Shown here in pieces: positions 26,260 to 35,778 of a stretch of DNA of 64,000 bases. Under the pieces are notes generated by a model. That model saw only the letters and a program-made list of their open reading frames with translations. It was not told where the DNA came from and did not search any database. The DNA lies in contig NZ_CP033580.1 in assembly GCF_003722315.1 (NCBI RefSeq), positions 2,508,501-2,572,500 of the forward strand, read 5' to 3'. Origin of the DNA: Thermoanaerobacter ethanolicus JW 200 (lineage in GTDB: Bacteria; Bacillota; Thermoanaerobacteria; Thermoanaerobacterales; Thermoanaerobacteraceae). The position numbers and the translations under genes are program-made. How positions within the stretch are numbered: the stretch's first letter is position 1; the number at the start of each line of letters is the position of its first letter.

Positions 26260-27792
26260 ATGAAAAAGAATTTACACATTGTTATTTTGGTGCTTTCTAT
26301 CTTTATAAATTTACTTTTTATTTACATTTTTATCTCAGAAGTAAAACCAGATCTAAATCTCAACCTTTCTTTTATCTTGACAGCAGCAGTAATTGTTGTA
26401 ACCTACCTACTATTTAAAAATAAATTTTCGGAGCTCATGCCTGTAAACTATAACAATATCACTGAGACAAATGAAGATGCCAGTCATCGAAAAACCAATA
26501 TCACTTTTAAGGATGTGGCAGGCTTAGACGAAGTGATCGATGAATTAAAAGTTATAATCGACTTTATGACAAATACAGAAAAGTACAACAAAATGGGAGC
26601 GAAAATTCCTAAGGGTATATTATTTTACGGGCCACCAGGTACAGGAAAAACTCTTTTGGCTACGGCATTAGCTGGTGAAACCAATTCTACTTTTATAAGT
26701 GCCTCCGGTTCAGAATTTGTAGAGAAATATGTAGGAGTAGGTGCAAGTCGCATAAGAGCTCTTTTCGCAAAAGCAAAAAAAAGCGCTCCCAGTATTATTT
26801 TTATAGATGAGATAGATGCTGTGGGAACAAAGAGAAACACCGATAACAATTCAGAAAAAGATCAAACTTTAAATCAACTGTTGGTAGAAATGGATGGTTT
26901 TAATAGCAACGAAGGGATTATAGTCATAGGAGCAACTAATAGAATTGACATGTTAGACGAAGCTTTACTGAGGCCTGGAAGATTCGATAGAACTATACAC
27001 ATTGGAGCACCTAATATGAAAGCAAGGTTGGAAATATTAAAGGTACATACCCGCAATAAACCCCTTGACGAAACTGTATCTTTATCCGAATTAGCTCGAA
27101 AAACTCATGGTATGACAGGCGCACATCTGGCTACTATGTGCAACGAAGCAGCAATACTGGCTGTGATGAAAAATAAAAGTAAAATTGGAAAAGAAGAGTT
27201 TGAAGAAGCGTTAGAGCGCGTAATCGCAGGTCTTAAAAAGAAAAATCCTTCTGTATTAGAAAAAGAACAAACTATTGCTGCGTACCACGAAGCGGGTCAC
27301 GCTCTTATTGGAAAAATTTTAAACGTAAATACTATAGAAAAAATTTCAATCGTTCCTCGAGGCGAAGCATTAGGATATGTATTGAACTTTCCTAAAGACG
27401 ATGCCTTTTTATTAACAAAAACAGAATTGAAAAATAAAATAACCATGCTTTTAGGAGGTAGAGCTTCTGAGGAAATAATATTCAATGAAATTTCAACAGG
27501 AGCCGAAAATGACTTAAAAGAAGCTACGAAAATTGCCTATCAGATGGTTTGCAATTATGGAATGAGTGAATTGGGAAACAGGGTTTTTGACTTACACATG
27601 TTAAAATCCACAGAAATTGTCGATAAAGAAATTGACAAAATTATAAATAGCTGTTATATACTTGCCAAAAAAATATTGCTGGAAAATAAACATAAAGTTA
27701 TTGCGATAGCCGAAAAGCTTTTAGAAAAAGAATCAATTACAAAAGAAGAATTAGAAGCATTATGGGAAGAAGAAAATACTTTATGCGTATGA
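26260..27792 (+). CDS. Small FtsH-type AAA+ zinc metalloprotease
   Basis: This is a membrane-anchored protease of 510 residues. Two close transmembrane helices (about 6-27 and 36-52) replace the usual pair separated by an extracytoplasmic domain of about 70 residues. The AAA module has Walker A GPPGTGKT, Walker [12 protein letters not shown], the second region of homology ([21 protein letters not shown]) and pore residues FVEKYVGVG. The M41 protease has HEAGH with the distal acidic ligand region [13 protein letters not shown]. It looks catalytically complete but shorter than housekeeping FtsH (600 or more), so it is probably a specialised paralogue. The ATG follows GGGGGCG. Confidence 0.88.
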   Translation: MKKNLHIVILVLSIFINLLFIYIFISEVKPDLNLNLSFILTAAVIVVTYLLFKNKFSELMPVNYNNITETNEDASHRKTNITFKDVAGLDEVIDELKVIIDFMTNTEKYNKMGAKIPKGILFYGPPGTGKTLLATALAGETNSTFISASGSEFVEKYVGVGASRIRALFAKAKKSAPSIIFIDEIDAVGTKRNTDNNSEKDQTLNQLLVEMDGFNSNEGIIVIGATNRIDMLDEALLRPGRFDRTIHIGAPNMKARLEILKVHTRNKPLDETVSLSELARKTHGMTGAHLATMCNEAAILAVMKNKSKIGKEEFEEALERVIAGLKKKNPSVLEKEQTIAAYHEAGHALIGKILNVNTIEKISIVPRGEALGYVLNFPKDDAFLLTKTELKNKITMLLGGRASEEIIFNEISTGAENDLKEATKIAYQMVCNYGMSELGNRVFDLHMLKSTEIVDKEIDKIINSCYILAKKILLENKHKVIAIAEKLLEKESITKEELEALWEEENTLCV

Positions 27793-27827
27793 CAAAAAAA
27801 GCCTATTTAAAAAACAGGCTTTTTTGT
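27793..27827. terminator. Bidirectional terminator
   Basis: CAAAAAAAGCCT and AGGCTTTTTTG form a long stem between the convergent FtsH-like and Lit-like genes, with T runs on both strands. Confidence 0.9.
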
Positions 27828-28508
27828 CATTTTTAGTATCCCATATACTATAGCAAGTATAACTATAAAAGTAAAAAAAGCATTTCTGAAAATTACAAAC
27901 ACAGCATCTTGAAAAAATTCTAAAGGAAACATTTGTATAAGTCTATCTGTTTCGGCGTTTAATTGCCATAAATCATTGTCAAAAAATACAAGGTGAAAAC
28001 CAGTAAACCAATTATCAAAATTCAAAGTCACCGTCAACGCAAAAGCCAACAGTAGAATTATTATAAATATTGTACCTTTTAAAAGATAATCGAAGGCTTT
28101 ATAAAAGGATTTTGCAAAAAGAAAGTATGTAAAAATGAGTATAAAAACTATTATCGATATATTTCTTGTTAAAAAACCCATTTGAAACAAATCTTTTACA
28201 TCTTTCATATGAGCTAATTCTCTATCATTAAACATTCTCTGCATACTGCCATTAATTTTTGCACTTACATCTAAAGTCTCTTCTTTATCCATTAAATATC
28301 TCTGCATTATCTTGGTTATTTTCATAAGTTCATCGATACTCATTCCAGTTACAGACATTACATCATTTTTTTCGTATTCCTCTTTATAAAAATTACCGTT
28401 AAAAGCCACATATTGCAAACTACTAAGCAAAACAGCCAAAAGCAGTGAAATCATCATCCCGCCAATAAGGAGGGCATCAATAGTTTTCCTCACCATTTTA
28501 AATAACAT
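27807..28508 (-). CDS. TIGR01906/DUF1461 membrane protein (Lit-like)
   Basis: An integral membrane protein of about 233 residues with four to five helices. Family hallmarks are FNDRELAHMKDVK in the first outer loop and NFDNWFTGFHLVFFDNDLW, with FPLEFFQDA later. The family includes Lit, the intramolecular transacylase that converts diacyl lipoproteins to the lyso form in some Firmicutes. That activity is inferred here by family only. The gene overlaps the helical-protein gene by about 10-20 bp and is the last gene of the Hsp70/MBL cluster. The ATG at 28508 has AAAAGGTG 6 nt upstream. A GTG at 28517 is an alternative. Confidence 0.75.
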   Translation of the reverse strand: MLFKMVRKTIDALLIGGMMISLLLAVLLSSLQYVAFNGNFYKEEYEKNDVMSVTGMSIDELMKITKIMQRYLMDKEETLDVSAKINGSMQRMFNDRELAHMKDVKDLFQMGFLTRNISIIVFILIFTYFLFAKSFYKAFDYLLKGTIFIIILLLAFALTVTLNFDNWFTGFHLVFFDNDLWQLNAETDRLIQMFPLEFFQDAVFVIFRNAFFTFIVILAIVYGILKMTKKPVF

Positions 28509-29994
28509 CCTTTGCACCTTTTATTATAGCTTCATAAAAATTTTTTTGGTTTTTTAAATCATTGTAAAGTTCTATTTTTTTCTTTACTGTATGCATAAAA
28601 GATAACTTTCTACTCTGTGAATTGTCAAGCTCAATGGAGTTTTTTATATAATGCAAGACTTCTTTTTCAAAATTCTGAGGTACAGGAATAATTCCCATAA
28701 GTCTTTTCATTCTCGCTTTCCTATACTCATTTTTCATGTTTCTTGAAATATCTTCAATTAAAGAAATGACATTTTTTATTTCGCCTTTTATCAGAGCCAT
28801 ATCTATAGGTTCTTCGTCTATTTGACCACCCTCGAGTACTACTTCACTCGTATCATTTAACAAGTTTTCGTACTCTGAAAGCGTTTCAATGTCTCCTAAT
28901 ATACCCTCATCTATAATTTCCATAATATCTAAACCAGAATAATCAATTTCTCCCAATAGTAGATTATACCTATACAATTCAAAATACCAATTAGAAATTA
29001 CATTATCACATTTTTTGATGTTTTTTTCTATTTCTTTGTAATCTAAAGAATCTTTATTCAATTTGCTGTAAAAATCCATATACTCCACAATAAAAGGCTC
29101 TTTTTTAAATAAAGTTTCAAATTTATTTTCTGACAAAAATACTATCAATAGTCTATTTATAATTTTTAAAACAGAAAAAGAAACCTCTCTTAGACTTTGA
29201 ATACTTTTTATTAACTCTACACTTTTTTTAAAGTACGCGTCTACTTCTTCCCGAGTCATTTCTTTAAAATCCAGTGACTGTAAGTACTCAATTTTCTTAG
29301 CAATAAGAGGGAAAAATTCGCCGTAGCCTTCTATTAATTTTCCATAAAAATTTTCCTCTATATCTATTACATTTTCCAAAAAAGCTTCATAATTTGGATA
29401 ATCCTTCTCCAATCCCTTTGTTAAATATTCATAAAAGCGTTTTTTAGACATAGCAAAAGGAATGCTGGATATTATTTCTTTTATCCTTTCTTCTTTTTCC
29501 TCTTCAACCTCATTTATAAAATTAATAACACTTTCGTAAAATTCTTCCTCATCTATCAATTCTTCAGAAAAGAAATCTCTTATTCTATCACTTACCACTT
29601 CGTTAACATATCTCGATTCTACATAATACCCATACAAAACATCTATAGCATTTTCAAAATACTCTTTATATTTTCTAATCGTCTTTTCTACATTTTCTTT
29701 CATTTTTTCTTCCATAAGGCTGAAATATTTTGTATTATTTGCTATATTCTTAACAACCTCCAAAATGTTTTGTGTTTCTTTATCCAAATACGCCAAAGCA
29801 TTTGCCACATTTTTTTTCCTAAATAGTACATGGTATAAATACACCGTCTCATTAAAAAGCTCCAAAATGCTAATTATTTGTACTATTTCTTTTTGTTTTT
29901 TTATTATTCTTTTTAACAACAAAGAAATCTCATTTGGTGTCTTCGGAATTTTATTGAGTTGTTCCCGCAATTCTCTTACTTCATCTTGTTGCAT
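28498..29994 (-). CDS. Large all-helical protein of unknown function
   Basis: The protein has 498 residues, no signal peptide and no transmembrane segment. It is rich in Glu, Lys, Ile and Tyr, with long predicted helices throughout (LLLKRIIKKQKEIVQIISIL; EEEFYESVINFINEVEEEKE). I recognise no domain or catalytic motif. It lies 11 bp downstream of the coiled-coil gene and overlaps the Lit-like gene, so it is clearly in the same operon. A scaffolding role beside the HEAT and coiled-coil proteins is possible but unproven. The ATG has GAGGTG 5 nt upstream. Confidence 0.75.
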   Translation of the reverse strand: MQQDEVRELREQLNKIPKTPNEISLLLKRIIKKQKEIVQIISILELFNETVYLYHVLFRKKNVANALAYLDKETQNILEVVKNIANNTKYFSLMEEKMKENVEKTIRKYKEYFENAIDVLYGYYVESRYVNEVVSDRIRDFFSEELIDEEEFYESVINFINEVEEEKEERIKEIISSIPFAMSKKRFYEYLTKGLEKDYPNYEAFLENVIDIEENFYGKLIEGYGEFFPLIAKKIEYLQSLDFKEMTREEVDAYFKKSVELIKSIQSLREVSFSVLKIINRLLIVFLSENKFETLFKKEPFIVEYMDFYSKLNKDSLDYKEIEKNIKKCDNVISNWYFELYRYNLLLGEIDYSGLDIMEIIDEGILGDIETLSEYENLLNDTSEVVLEGGQIDEEPIDMALIKGEIKNVISLIEDISRNMKNEYRKARMKRLMGIIPVPQNFEKEVLHYIKNSIELDNSQSRKLSFMHTVKKKIELYNDLKNQKNFYEAIIKGAKDVI

Positions 29995-30005
29995 TGTTAC
30001 ACCTC

Positions 30006-30956
30006 TCAGTCAATTATCTTTAACATTCGCGACAGGTCTTCTACTAAAGAATACTCTTGTTCTTCCTTAGTTACAGCCAGTTGAGCTACAGTGTTGGCAA
30101 GCAAAAAATTTGTTTTCTCTTCTATATTAGTCAAAATTTCTTTTATTTCAAGCAAAACATTGTTAAAATCTATCTTTTGCTGTTGGATTTCTACTAGCAA
30201 TCTATTCACGGAAATTTTTAAATTTTCGGCTTGTCTTTCTTTTGATGAGGCATTTTCAATAATCTTGTTCATTCTTTTTTCAAACTCTAATCCAATTTTT
30301 TCTATTCTCTCCTCTAATGTTTCTTTTTCCTTTTCTAACTGTGAAATTTTATTTTTATAGCTTAAAATTTCCCCTTCTTGCTCTTTTATTTTTTCAGTAA
30401 GCCTTTCTATCTCCATTATATTCTTTTTTTCCTGCAGAATCAATTTTTCCTGTAATTTTTCAATCTCTTTCAATAGTTTTTTGTTGATTTTTACTGGTTT
30501 ATCACTACCCTCTTGCCCATCAATATTTTTTTCTATTTTTTCTTTTTCTCCTTCAATTAAATTTGATAAGTCCTGTAATATTTTTTTATAACTCTCACCT
30601 TTGGAAAATAGAAGTGCGGAAAAAATAACTTCTGGCTTATATAAACTCAAAAGCTCTGGTACTTTCTCCTCTATTTTTTCAAGAGTCAAAAGCTGTATCT
30701 GCTTCGCCAAATCTTCGTAAATTTTTTCCCATTCTTTTATAAACATTTTCTCATCTATATTCCCTTTCAAAATCTCTTCTCTGAGAATTGGAATTATCTT
30801 TTTAGGTGGAGAAGCACTTTCTATCAATCGAAAACCGGCCAACTTTTTCTGTAAATTAGTATTTTTTTTGAAAGGTTTTATAAGCACATCATAAGGAAGA
30901 GTAGATAAAAAAATATCTATATACTTCTTTTCTGTCACATTTTTAAATTCCAACAT
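30006..30956 (-). CDS. Coiled-coil protein of unknown function
   Basis: The protein has 316 residues. Residues 1-130 are probably globular and helical (FLSTLPYDVLIKPFKKN, FRLIESASPPKKIIPILREE). Residues about 155-265 form a long coiled coil with clear heptads (EIEKLQEKLILQEKK; SQLEKEKETLEERIEKIG). A short C-terminal region follows. No known family is recognised. The gene sits 12 bp after the HEAT-repeat gene and 11 bp before the helical-protein gene. The ATG has GAAGGTG 5 nt upstream. Confidence 0.75.
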   Translation of the reverse strand: MLEFKNVTEKKYIDIFLSTLPYDVLIKPFKKNTNLQKKLAGFRLIESASPPKKIIPILREEILKGNIDEKMFIKEWEKIYEDLAKQIQLLTLEKIEEKVPELLSLYKPEVIFSALLFSKGESYKKILQDLSNLIEGEKEKIEKNIDGQEGSDKPVKINKKLLKEIEKLQEKLILQEKKNIMEIERLTEKIKEQEGEILSYKNKISQLEKEKETLEERIEKIGLEFEKRMNKIIENASSKERQAENLKISVNRLLVEIQQQKIDFNNVLLEIKEILTNIEEKTNFLLANTVAQLAVTKEEQEYSLVEDLSRMLKIID

Positions 30957-30968
30957 ATTTTCACCTTC

Positions 30969-32465
30969 TCACATTTTAATGAGCTTGTCTGTTTTTTTAT
31001 AGTTCTCTTCAACGATTTTTTGTGCTAAATACCTAATCCTAGCACTATTGCTTTCCATTGCATCACTAAATATTTTTTCATCAATTATATTTTTTAATCC
31101 TTTCGCATTTTTGCCTAAAATTTTATAAATCAAATACTGTATTTCTTCCTTTGCAGTGTTTTTTAATTTTTGTATTAATTCTTGTGCTATTTCCTCGTCG
31201 AGATTTGTTTCTATTATTTTTAAAGCGTTTATACAAGCATAACCATCATCATTTTTAATAATATACTTTATCCCTTCCGCAATTTGCCTATTTATGTCAC
31301 TGTTCCTAAGCCCCTTCAATCTTTTAATTTCTTTTATTGCATTTAATAATTCCTCTACAGAAAAACCTGGTTTTACAATATAATAGAATAAATTACTTAG
31401 ATATTTTATCTCTCCCAACTGAACCAAAGCCGAATAAGCATTAATAGCCAAATAATTATTTTCTAAAAACTGTTTTATCATAGGTTTTGCTTCTAATATT
31501 TGCAAATTTGCTAAAGAAGTAATAGCACAAGCCTTTAACTCTAACGATTGATTTTCTTCTTTCAAAATTTCCAACATTATATTTGCACATCTTTCATCTT
31601 TCGTATACCCTAACCCAATTACTATATTCATTTTGTTTTTTACGCTAGGATCATAATAAGCCTTAAGTAAATACTCTGTAGCAATGCTCGTCCTCATTTT
31701 CCCTAATGTTATCGCAGCTTTTTGACTATATCTCTCCTCATATAGCAACTCTGCAATATTTTCAACTGCCTTTTCCTTTAGATTCGCTATAACATTAGAA
31801 TATACAATATTCAAGCTGCTATTTTCATTGTCCAAATATTTTTCTATTATCTGCTTTACTGCCTCATCTCCTAGCACAGTAAGCTTTGTTAAAATTCTAA
31901 AAGCAAAATTTCTTTCTCTGCTATTAAATCTATTAAGAGAATTAACCATATTCAATATATGAGGAATGCATTTTTTCTCTCCCAATTCTATAAGAGTTTC
32001 TGCTGCTATTTCCTTTAAATTATCATTTTCTAAAAGTGTAATTAATTGCTCATAAGCCCTTATTTCTTTTATTTCTCTAAGCGTTTGAATGACAAGTTTA
32101 ATTTGTTCTTCCCATTCCCATTCTTGCAAAATAGTGATAAGAGCATCGCGGGCCTCTAAGCTGTTATTTGATATATTTTTGAGAATTCTCACCATTCTTT
32201 TAAAAATTTCCTCTTGTCTTAAATCCAAAGCTTTTGCACTATATACTATCATCTCAATTGGATTTTGCCCCTCTGATAAAATATTTCTCCCTAATTCAAC
32301 AATGTCTTTTTCTAAAGAAGCTAGTGCAGATTGGTGAAGAGTAGATAGCAATTGAATTTTTTCTCCAATAAGTTTTGCATTAGTTTCGCTAATATAATAT
32401 TTAAATAGTTCTCTTTTAAAGTTTTTATCTTTATCCTTCATCCTTTTTGCTCCCAAATATTCCAT
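30969..32465 (-). CDS. HEAT-repeat protein, 5' end displaced by an IS
   Basis: The protein is built of about ten HEAT/PBS-lyase-like repeats (ALITILQEWEWEEQIKLVI; AYEQLITLLENDNLKEIAAETLIELGEKKCI; KAAITLGKMRTSIATEYLL). These form a solenoid for protein binding. An IS lies inside the original reading frame. The first 19 codons, starting at an ATG overlapping the Hsp70 gene, are now on the far side (34142-34198), and the frame is continuous across the 9-bp target duplication. The remaining part can be translated from ATG 32465, which has a GAGGTG site 9 nt upstream, or from a TTG at 32510 in the IS end. Loss would then be about 27 residues of an ancestral 525. Confidence 0.8.
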   Translation of the reverse strand: MEYLGAKRMKDKDKNFKRELFKYYISETNAKLIGEKIQLLSTLHQSALASLEKDIVELGRNILSEGQNPIEMIVYSAKALDLRQEEIFKRMVRILKNISNNSLEARDALITILQEWEWEEQIKLVIQTLREIKEIRAYEQLITLLENDNLKEIAAETLIELGEKKCIPHILNMVNSLNRFNSRERNFAFRILTKLTVLGDEAVKQIIEKYLDNENSSLNIVYSNVIANLKEKAVENIAELLYEERYSQKAAITLGKMRTSIATEYLLKAYYDPSVKNKMNIVIGLGYTKDERCANIMLEILKEENQSLELKACAITSLANLQILEAKPMIKQFLENNYLAINAYSALVQLGEIKYLSNLFYYIVKPGFSVEELLNAIKEIKRLKGLRNSDINRQIAEGIKYIIKNDDGYACINALKIIETNLDEEIAQELIQKLKNTAKEEIQYLIYKILGKNAKGLKNIIDEKIFSDAMESNSARIRYLAQKIVEENYKKTDKLIKM

Positions 32466-32582
32466 TCCATCATCCATCACCTCTTTAGAAACATTTATAG
32501 ACTTGTGCAAAATTCAGAAGCCTTAATTTAAGCCATTCTACAGACATACTTTTTCCTATCACTCTTGAATTTTTTATCTTTT

Positions 32583-32663
32583 ATGTAGGATTTCCCCTCC
32601 CATTTGTCGAATTATTATATATACACTATAAAAAATTTTTTAAGAAGGAGGAAATCCTACATG
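32583..32663 (+). promoter_or_regulatory. IS leader hairpin covering the transposase ribosome binding site (copy 1)
   Basis: ATGTAGGATTTCC (32583-32595) is the reverse complement of GGAAATCCTACAT (32651-32663), which covers the end of the ribosome binding site and the ATG. Transcripts entering from outside would hide the start. A promoter in the loop (TATATA region) would escape this. Confidence 0.65.
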
Positions 32664-33938
32664 TACCAGCTTCAATTGCTTTTAAATATACCTGAACTCT
32701 TTACCTCTCAGTCTAAAATTGATTTCTATTCTTCTATGTTTGAAAATCTTGACCTGTCTTCAATACCTGAATTCCCTTCCTCTAGTCCTGGCCGTAAGGG
32801 TTATTCTCACCATGCACTTTTTAGAGCTTTTATTGTCATGAAAGCTGAAAGATTCGGCACAATTTCTGACCTTTTAGATTATCTCCGCAATAATCTTATC
32901 ATTGCTCATCTTTGTGGCTTCGACATTTCTAAACCTCTTCCTTCTTATTGGACTTTTCGCCGTTTTATTAATGACTTCTCTCATGATTATTTGACCTCTA
33001 TTTTTCAAAATCAGGTCAATATCCTCAAAAATATGGGTATTATCTCCGGTGAGTTTATTTCCATGGATTCTACCCCTATTAAAGCTAACACTAAGTTAAA
33101 TAACCCTAAGTCTTTTTCTAAAAATAAATTCTCTAAAGATAATCAGCCTAAGTCAGATAAGGATTGTAAATTAGGCGTTTATTCTGCTTCTAACGATTCT
33201 TCTAATAAACGCTATAAGTTTTATTGGGGCTATAAAAATCACATTATTGTTGATGCTATCTCTGGTTTACCCATCGCTGAAACTACTACCCCCGCTGATG
33301 CCCCTGATTTTGAAGCCGCTTTATCTTTGCTTGAGAAGACTAATAAGTGGTTTAACCTTAAGTATGTTAATTTTATTGCTGATAAAGGCTATGATGTTAA
33401 GAAACTTTATAATTATGTTAGAAATATTCTCCACGGTCATTGCTTTATTCCTCTTAACAAGCGTAATTCTAAAAATCCCCCTCTGACTGATGATGGTTAT
33501 ATGGTCTGTGAAGCGGGTATTAAAATGCTTAAAGATGGCAAGCAATATTTTGATGGTTTTATTAAGCAAAAATTTGTTTGCAAGTTCTGTAATTCTAAGG
33601 ATGATTCTGCCTGCCCTATAAATCATCCTAAATATTTTAATGGCAAAAAGCATAGAGGCTGTACTAAGTATGCTATTATATCTTCTGATTATAGGTCCTC
33701 TATTAATAGAGACTCCCTATATTTTAAGGCCGTCTACAAATTGAGAATTGAATCAGAAAGATATAATTCCCGCTTTAAAGCTCTGGATTTTGAAAAGGCT
33801 TATGTTAGAAATATTAATTCTGTGAGCAACCTTAATACTTTTGGCCATATTACTTTGCTTACTGTCGCTATTGTAGCTATTAAATTGGGCAAATATGATG
33901 AGTTTAGATCTCTTGTTGCTTTGATGCAATCGGCCTAA
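32661..33938 (+). CDS. DDE transposase of IS copy 1
   Basis: An intact transposase of 425 residues from ATG 32661, the start that matches copy 2 and has AAGGAGG 9 nt upstream. An in-frame ATG at 32604 has no such site. The catalytic triad is visible as ISMDSTPIKA, FIADKGYD and ESERYNSRFKA. A CxxC/C/H cluster lies in KFVCKFCNSKDDSACPINHP. It belongs to the broad DDE_Tnp_1 (IS4/IS5-like) group, and I cannot assign the exact family. Confidence 0.92.
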   Translation: MYQLQLLLNIPELFTSQSKIDFYSSMFENLDLSSIPEFPSSSPGRKGYSHHALFRAFIVMKAERFGTISDLLDYLRNNLIIAHLCGFDISKPLPSYWTFRRFINDFSHDYLTSIFQNQVNILKNMGIISGEFISMDSTPIKANTKLNNPKSFSKNKFSKDNQPKSDKDCKLGVYSASNDSSNKRYKFYWGYKNHIIVDAISGLPIAETTTPADAPDFEAALSLLEKTNKWFNLKYVNFIADKGYDVKKLYNYVRNILHGHCFIPLNKRNSKNPPLTDDGYMVCEAGIKMLKDGKQYFDGFIKQKFVCKFCNSKDDSACPINHPKYFNGKKHRGCTKYAIISSDYRSSINRDSLYFKAVYKLRIESERYNSRFKALDFEKAYVRNINSVSNLNTFGHITLLTVAIVAIKLGKYDEFRSLVALMQSA

Positions 33939-34141
33939 TTTTTATTGAATCTATTTCATGCCATTTTTTAACATTTGACTTCTACAGGATATTTATGCCC
34001 TTTTTTAGCTCCTCTTTTTGTCTTTTCTTTTCCCTTACCACTTCCTTTATGTTTGATTGTCAGTGTTGATTACTATATATTGTATGTAATACATATTTTG
34101 GTTTTTGATTATGATTATTTTAATTAATTTTGCACATCCCT

Positions 34142-34198
34142 AACATTTATAAAAAAATCTTTATTCTCCAAAAGCAACTCCTTCCAGTCAATGCTCAT
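34142..34198 (-). pseudogene. Detached first 19 codons of the HEAT-repeat gene
   Basis: ATG at 34198 overlaps the Hsp70-like stop (ATGAGCATTGA) and has GAGGAG about 9 nt upstream. It encodes MSIDWKELLLENKDFFINV before the IS begins. The next codon on the other side of the IS, after one copy of the 9-bp duplication, is the Ser of SKEVMDDGMEYLG in the HEAT frame. This shows the ancestral start and the exact break. Confidence 0.8.
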
Positions 34199-35768
34199 AG
34201 TTTTCACTCTCCTCGCCAATAGCCACTTGAACTCTTTGCTCTGTAGAAGCTACTACCCATGCGCCCAAAGTCAAAATCCTATTTCTATCAAAACTTATTT
34301 TTAGAGAAATAGGTGTGCCGGGTTTTATTAACTTTGAAAAATTTAATTGGACGCTTTTTAAACGCTTCATCTTTGGGTCCCATATATTTTTTCCTGAAAA
34401 TACATCCAAGCGCATCCCCGTAGCATTAGTTACTCTTAAAATCTTGTCATACTCTCTTTCATAAGGTGCTTTTGTACCTTGTGAAACAATCAAAAAAGGT
34501 AACCCATTCTTTATATCAATGTATATGTTGGAAGCCAGAACAGGCTCAATTTTGATATTGTTATTTCCTTTATTCAGTTTTTCGCTTAAATAGTGGTAAA
34601 TTGCTGCTCCCCGCGCAACCGAAAACATAGGATGTAAACTTATTAAAGCTTTTTTCATAAATAATTTCTCTATGACATTTCGCACAGGCTTATAATTGCT
34701 CATACCTCCTGTCAAAAGTACATCATCTATATCTTGAATCATAAGCCCCGCTTTTTCCAAAGTATCTAAAATAGGGTCTACGACATTATATCCCATGTTT
34801 CCTTCTTTAACCAATAGAGGTCTTATACACTCCTCATATTCCTTATTAGATATTTTAAACTTATAAGGTTTCCCTTTTATAAAATTTTCTACAATATTTT
34901 CATATATTACTTCTTCTCCCACTGAAATACTAAAAAATTTTCTTGCCTTTTCCATCTCGCAAACCATTCTGTTATATACATGCCTTTTTTCATTTTCACT
35001 ATCAAATAAATCCCCCATTTCCTTCGAACATTTTTCTAAAAGATAAATACTGCCCATTAAATCAAAATTTATTCCTCCTACTAGAGTATGAGAAGAAATG
35101 GCTATTTCTTCTACAATGAAGTCCTTATCCGTCATTTGGACTTCTAATATCGAGACATCACAAGTGCCTCCTCCCAAATCGAATACCAACATTTTTCTCG
35201 GCCGCGAAAAATCTAAATGTCTTTTGTTTTGTGGCAATTTCTTCTCAGTATTTATAAAATCAAGAAGTGCTGCTGTAGGCTCAGAAATAAAATAAGTATT
35301 TTGTTCATCAAATCCTGCCATTTTTGCAGCTTTTTTTGTTGCTCGAATTTGGTCATGATTAAAGGAGGCTGGCACAGTTATAACTGCATTTACTACTTCT
35401 TCACCAATTTCTCTCTCCAAGCTCTGTTTAGCTTCCTTTAATATTAAAGCTGCCACTTCTTCTGGTGAAAAAAGTTTTCTATCAATTTCCCAAAAATAAC
35501 CTGACGTTCCTATATAATTTTTACTGTTATAAATAACTCTCTCCGGTTCCTTAACTTTCATAGACTGTGCTATTCTACCCACATACTGATTTCCACTTTC
35601 ATCTACATATAAACAAGAAGGCAATATTTTATCATAAATGTATTCATAGTCTTCATTAAACTGTCCAATATCTATGACCCGAGGCAGTAATTCCCCTTCT
35701 TGAGATATTTCCAAAATTGATGCAACCGTATTCGTAGTACCCAAATCTATTCCTACATATCTTTTCAT
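34188..35768 (-). CDS. Hsp70-family ATPase, non-canonical DnaK-like
   Basis: The protein has 526 residues, about 80 shorter than DnaK. The nucleotide-binding domain is clear: GIDLGTTNTVASIL (5-18), ITVPASFNHDQIRATKKAAKMAG, FDLGGGTCDVSILE and VLLTGGMSNYKPVRNVI. A substrate-binding-like beta domain follows (about 400-520), but there is no helical lid and no C-terminal EEVD-type tail. It is therefore a specialised Hsp70, not the housekeeping chaperone. It lies 10 bp after the metallo-beta-lactamase gene and originally overlapped the HEAT gene. It has a GGGGGGAG site 3 nt before its ATG. Confidence 0.88.
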   Translation of the reverse strand: MKRYVGIDLGTTNTVASILEISQEGELLPRVIDIGQFNEDYEYIYDKILPSCLYVDESGNQYVGRIAQSMKVKEPERVIYNSKNYIGTSGYFWEIDRKLFSPEEVAALILKEAKQSLEREIGEEVVNAVITVPASFNHDQIRATKKAAKMAGFDEQNTYFISEPTAALLDFINTEKKLPQNKRHLDFSRPRKMLVFDLGGGTCDVSILEVQMTDKDFIVEEIAISSHTLVGGINFDLMGSIYLLEKCSKEMGDLFDSENEKRHVYNRMVCEMEKARKFFSISVGEEVIYENIVENFIKGKPYKFKISNKEYEECIRPLLVKEGNMGYNVVDPILDTLEKAGLMIQDIDDVLLTGGMSNYKPVRNVIEKLFMKKALISLHPMFSVARGAAIYHYLSEKLNKGNNNIKIEPVLASNIYIDIKNGLPFLIVSQGTKAPYEREYDKILRVTNATGMRLDVFSGKNIWDPKMKRLKSVQLNFSKLIKPGTPISLKISFDRNRILTLGAWVVASTEQRVQVAIGEESENYEH

Positions 35769-35778
35769 AAACTCCCCC

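Larger units (their letters stand above)
32499..34141 (+). mobile_element. IS4/IS5-type insertion sequence, copy 1
   Basis: The ends AGACTTGTGCAAAATT and, at the right in reverse, AGGGATGTGCAAAATT match at 13 of 16 positions. A 9-bp duplication AACATTTAT flanks it (32490-32498 and 34142-34150). It has one transposase gene, a 5' leader of about 160 bp and a 3' non-coding tail of about 200 bp (33939-34141) with no visible gene. The second copy at 37764-39408 is nearly identical. It is inserted in codon 19-20 of the HEAT-repeat gene. Confidence 0.9.

Noticed and set aside
34188-35768. Housekeeping dnaK
   Set aside because: It lacks the helical lid and has no grpE or dnaJ neighbours. Length and context indicate a specialised Hsp70.
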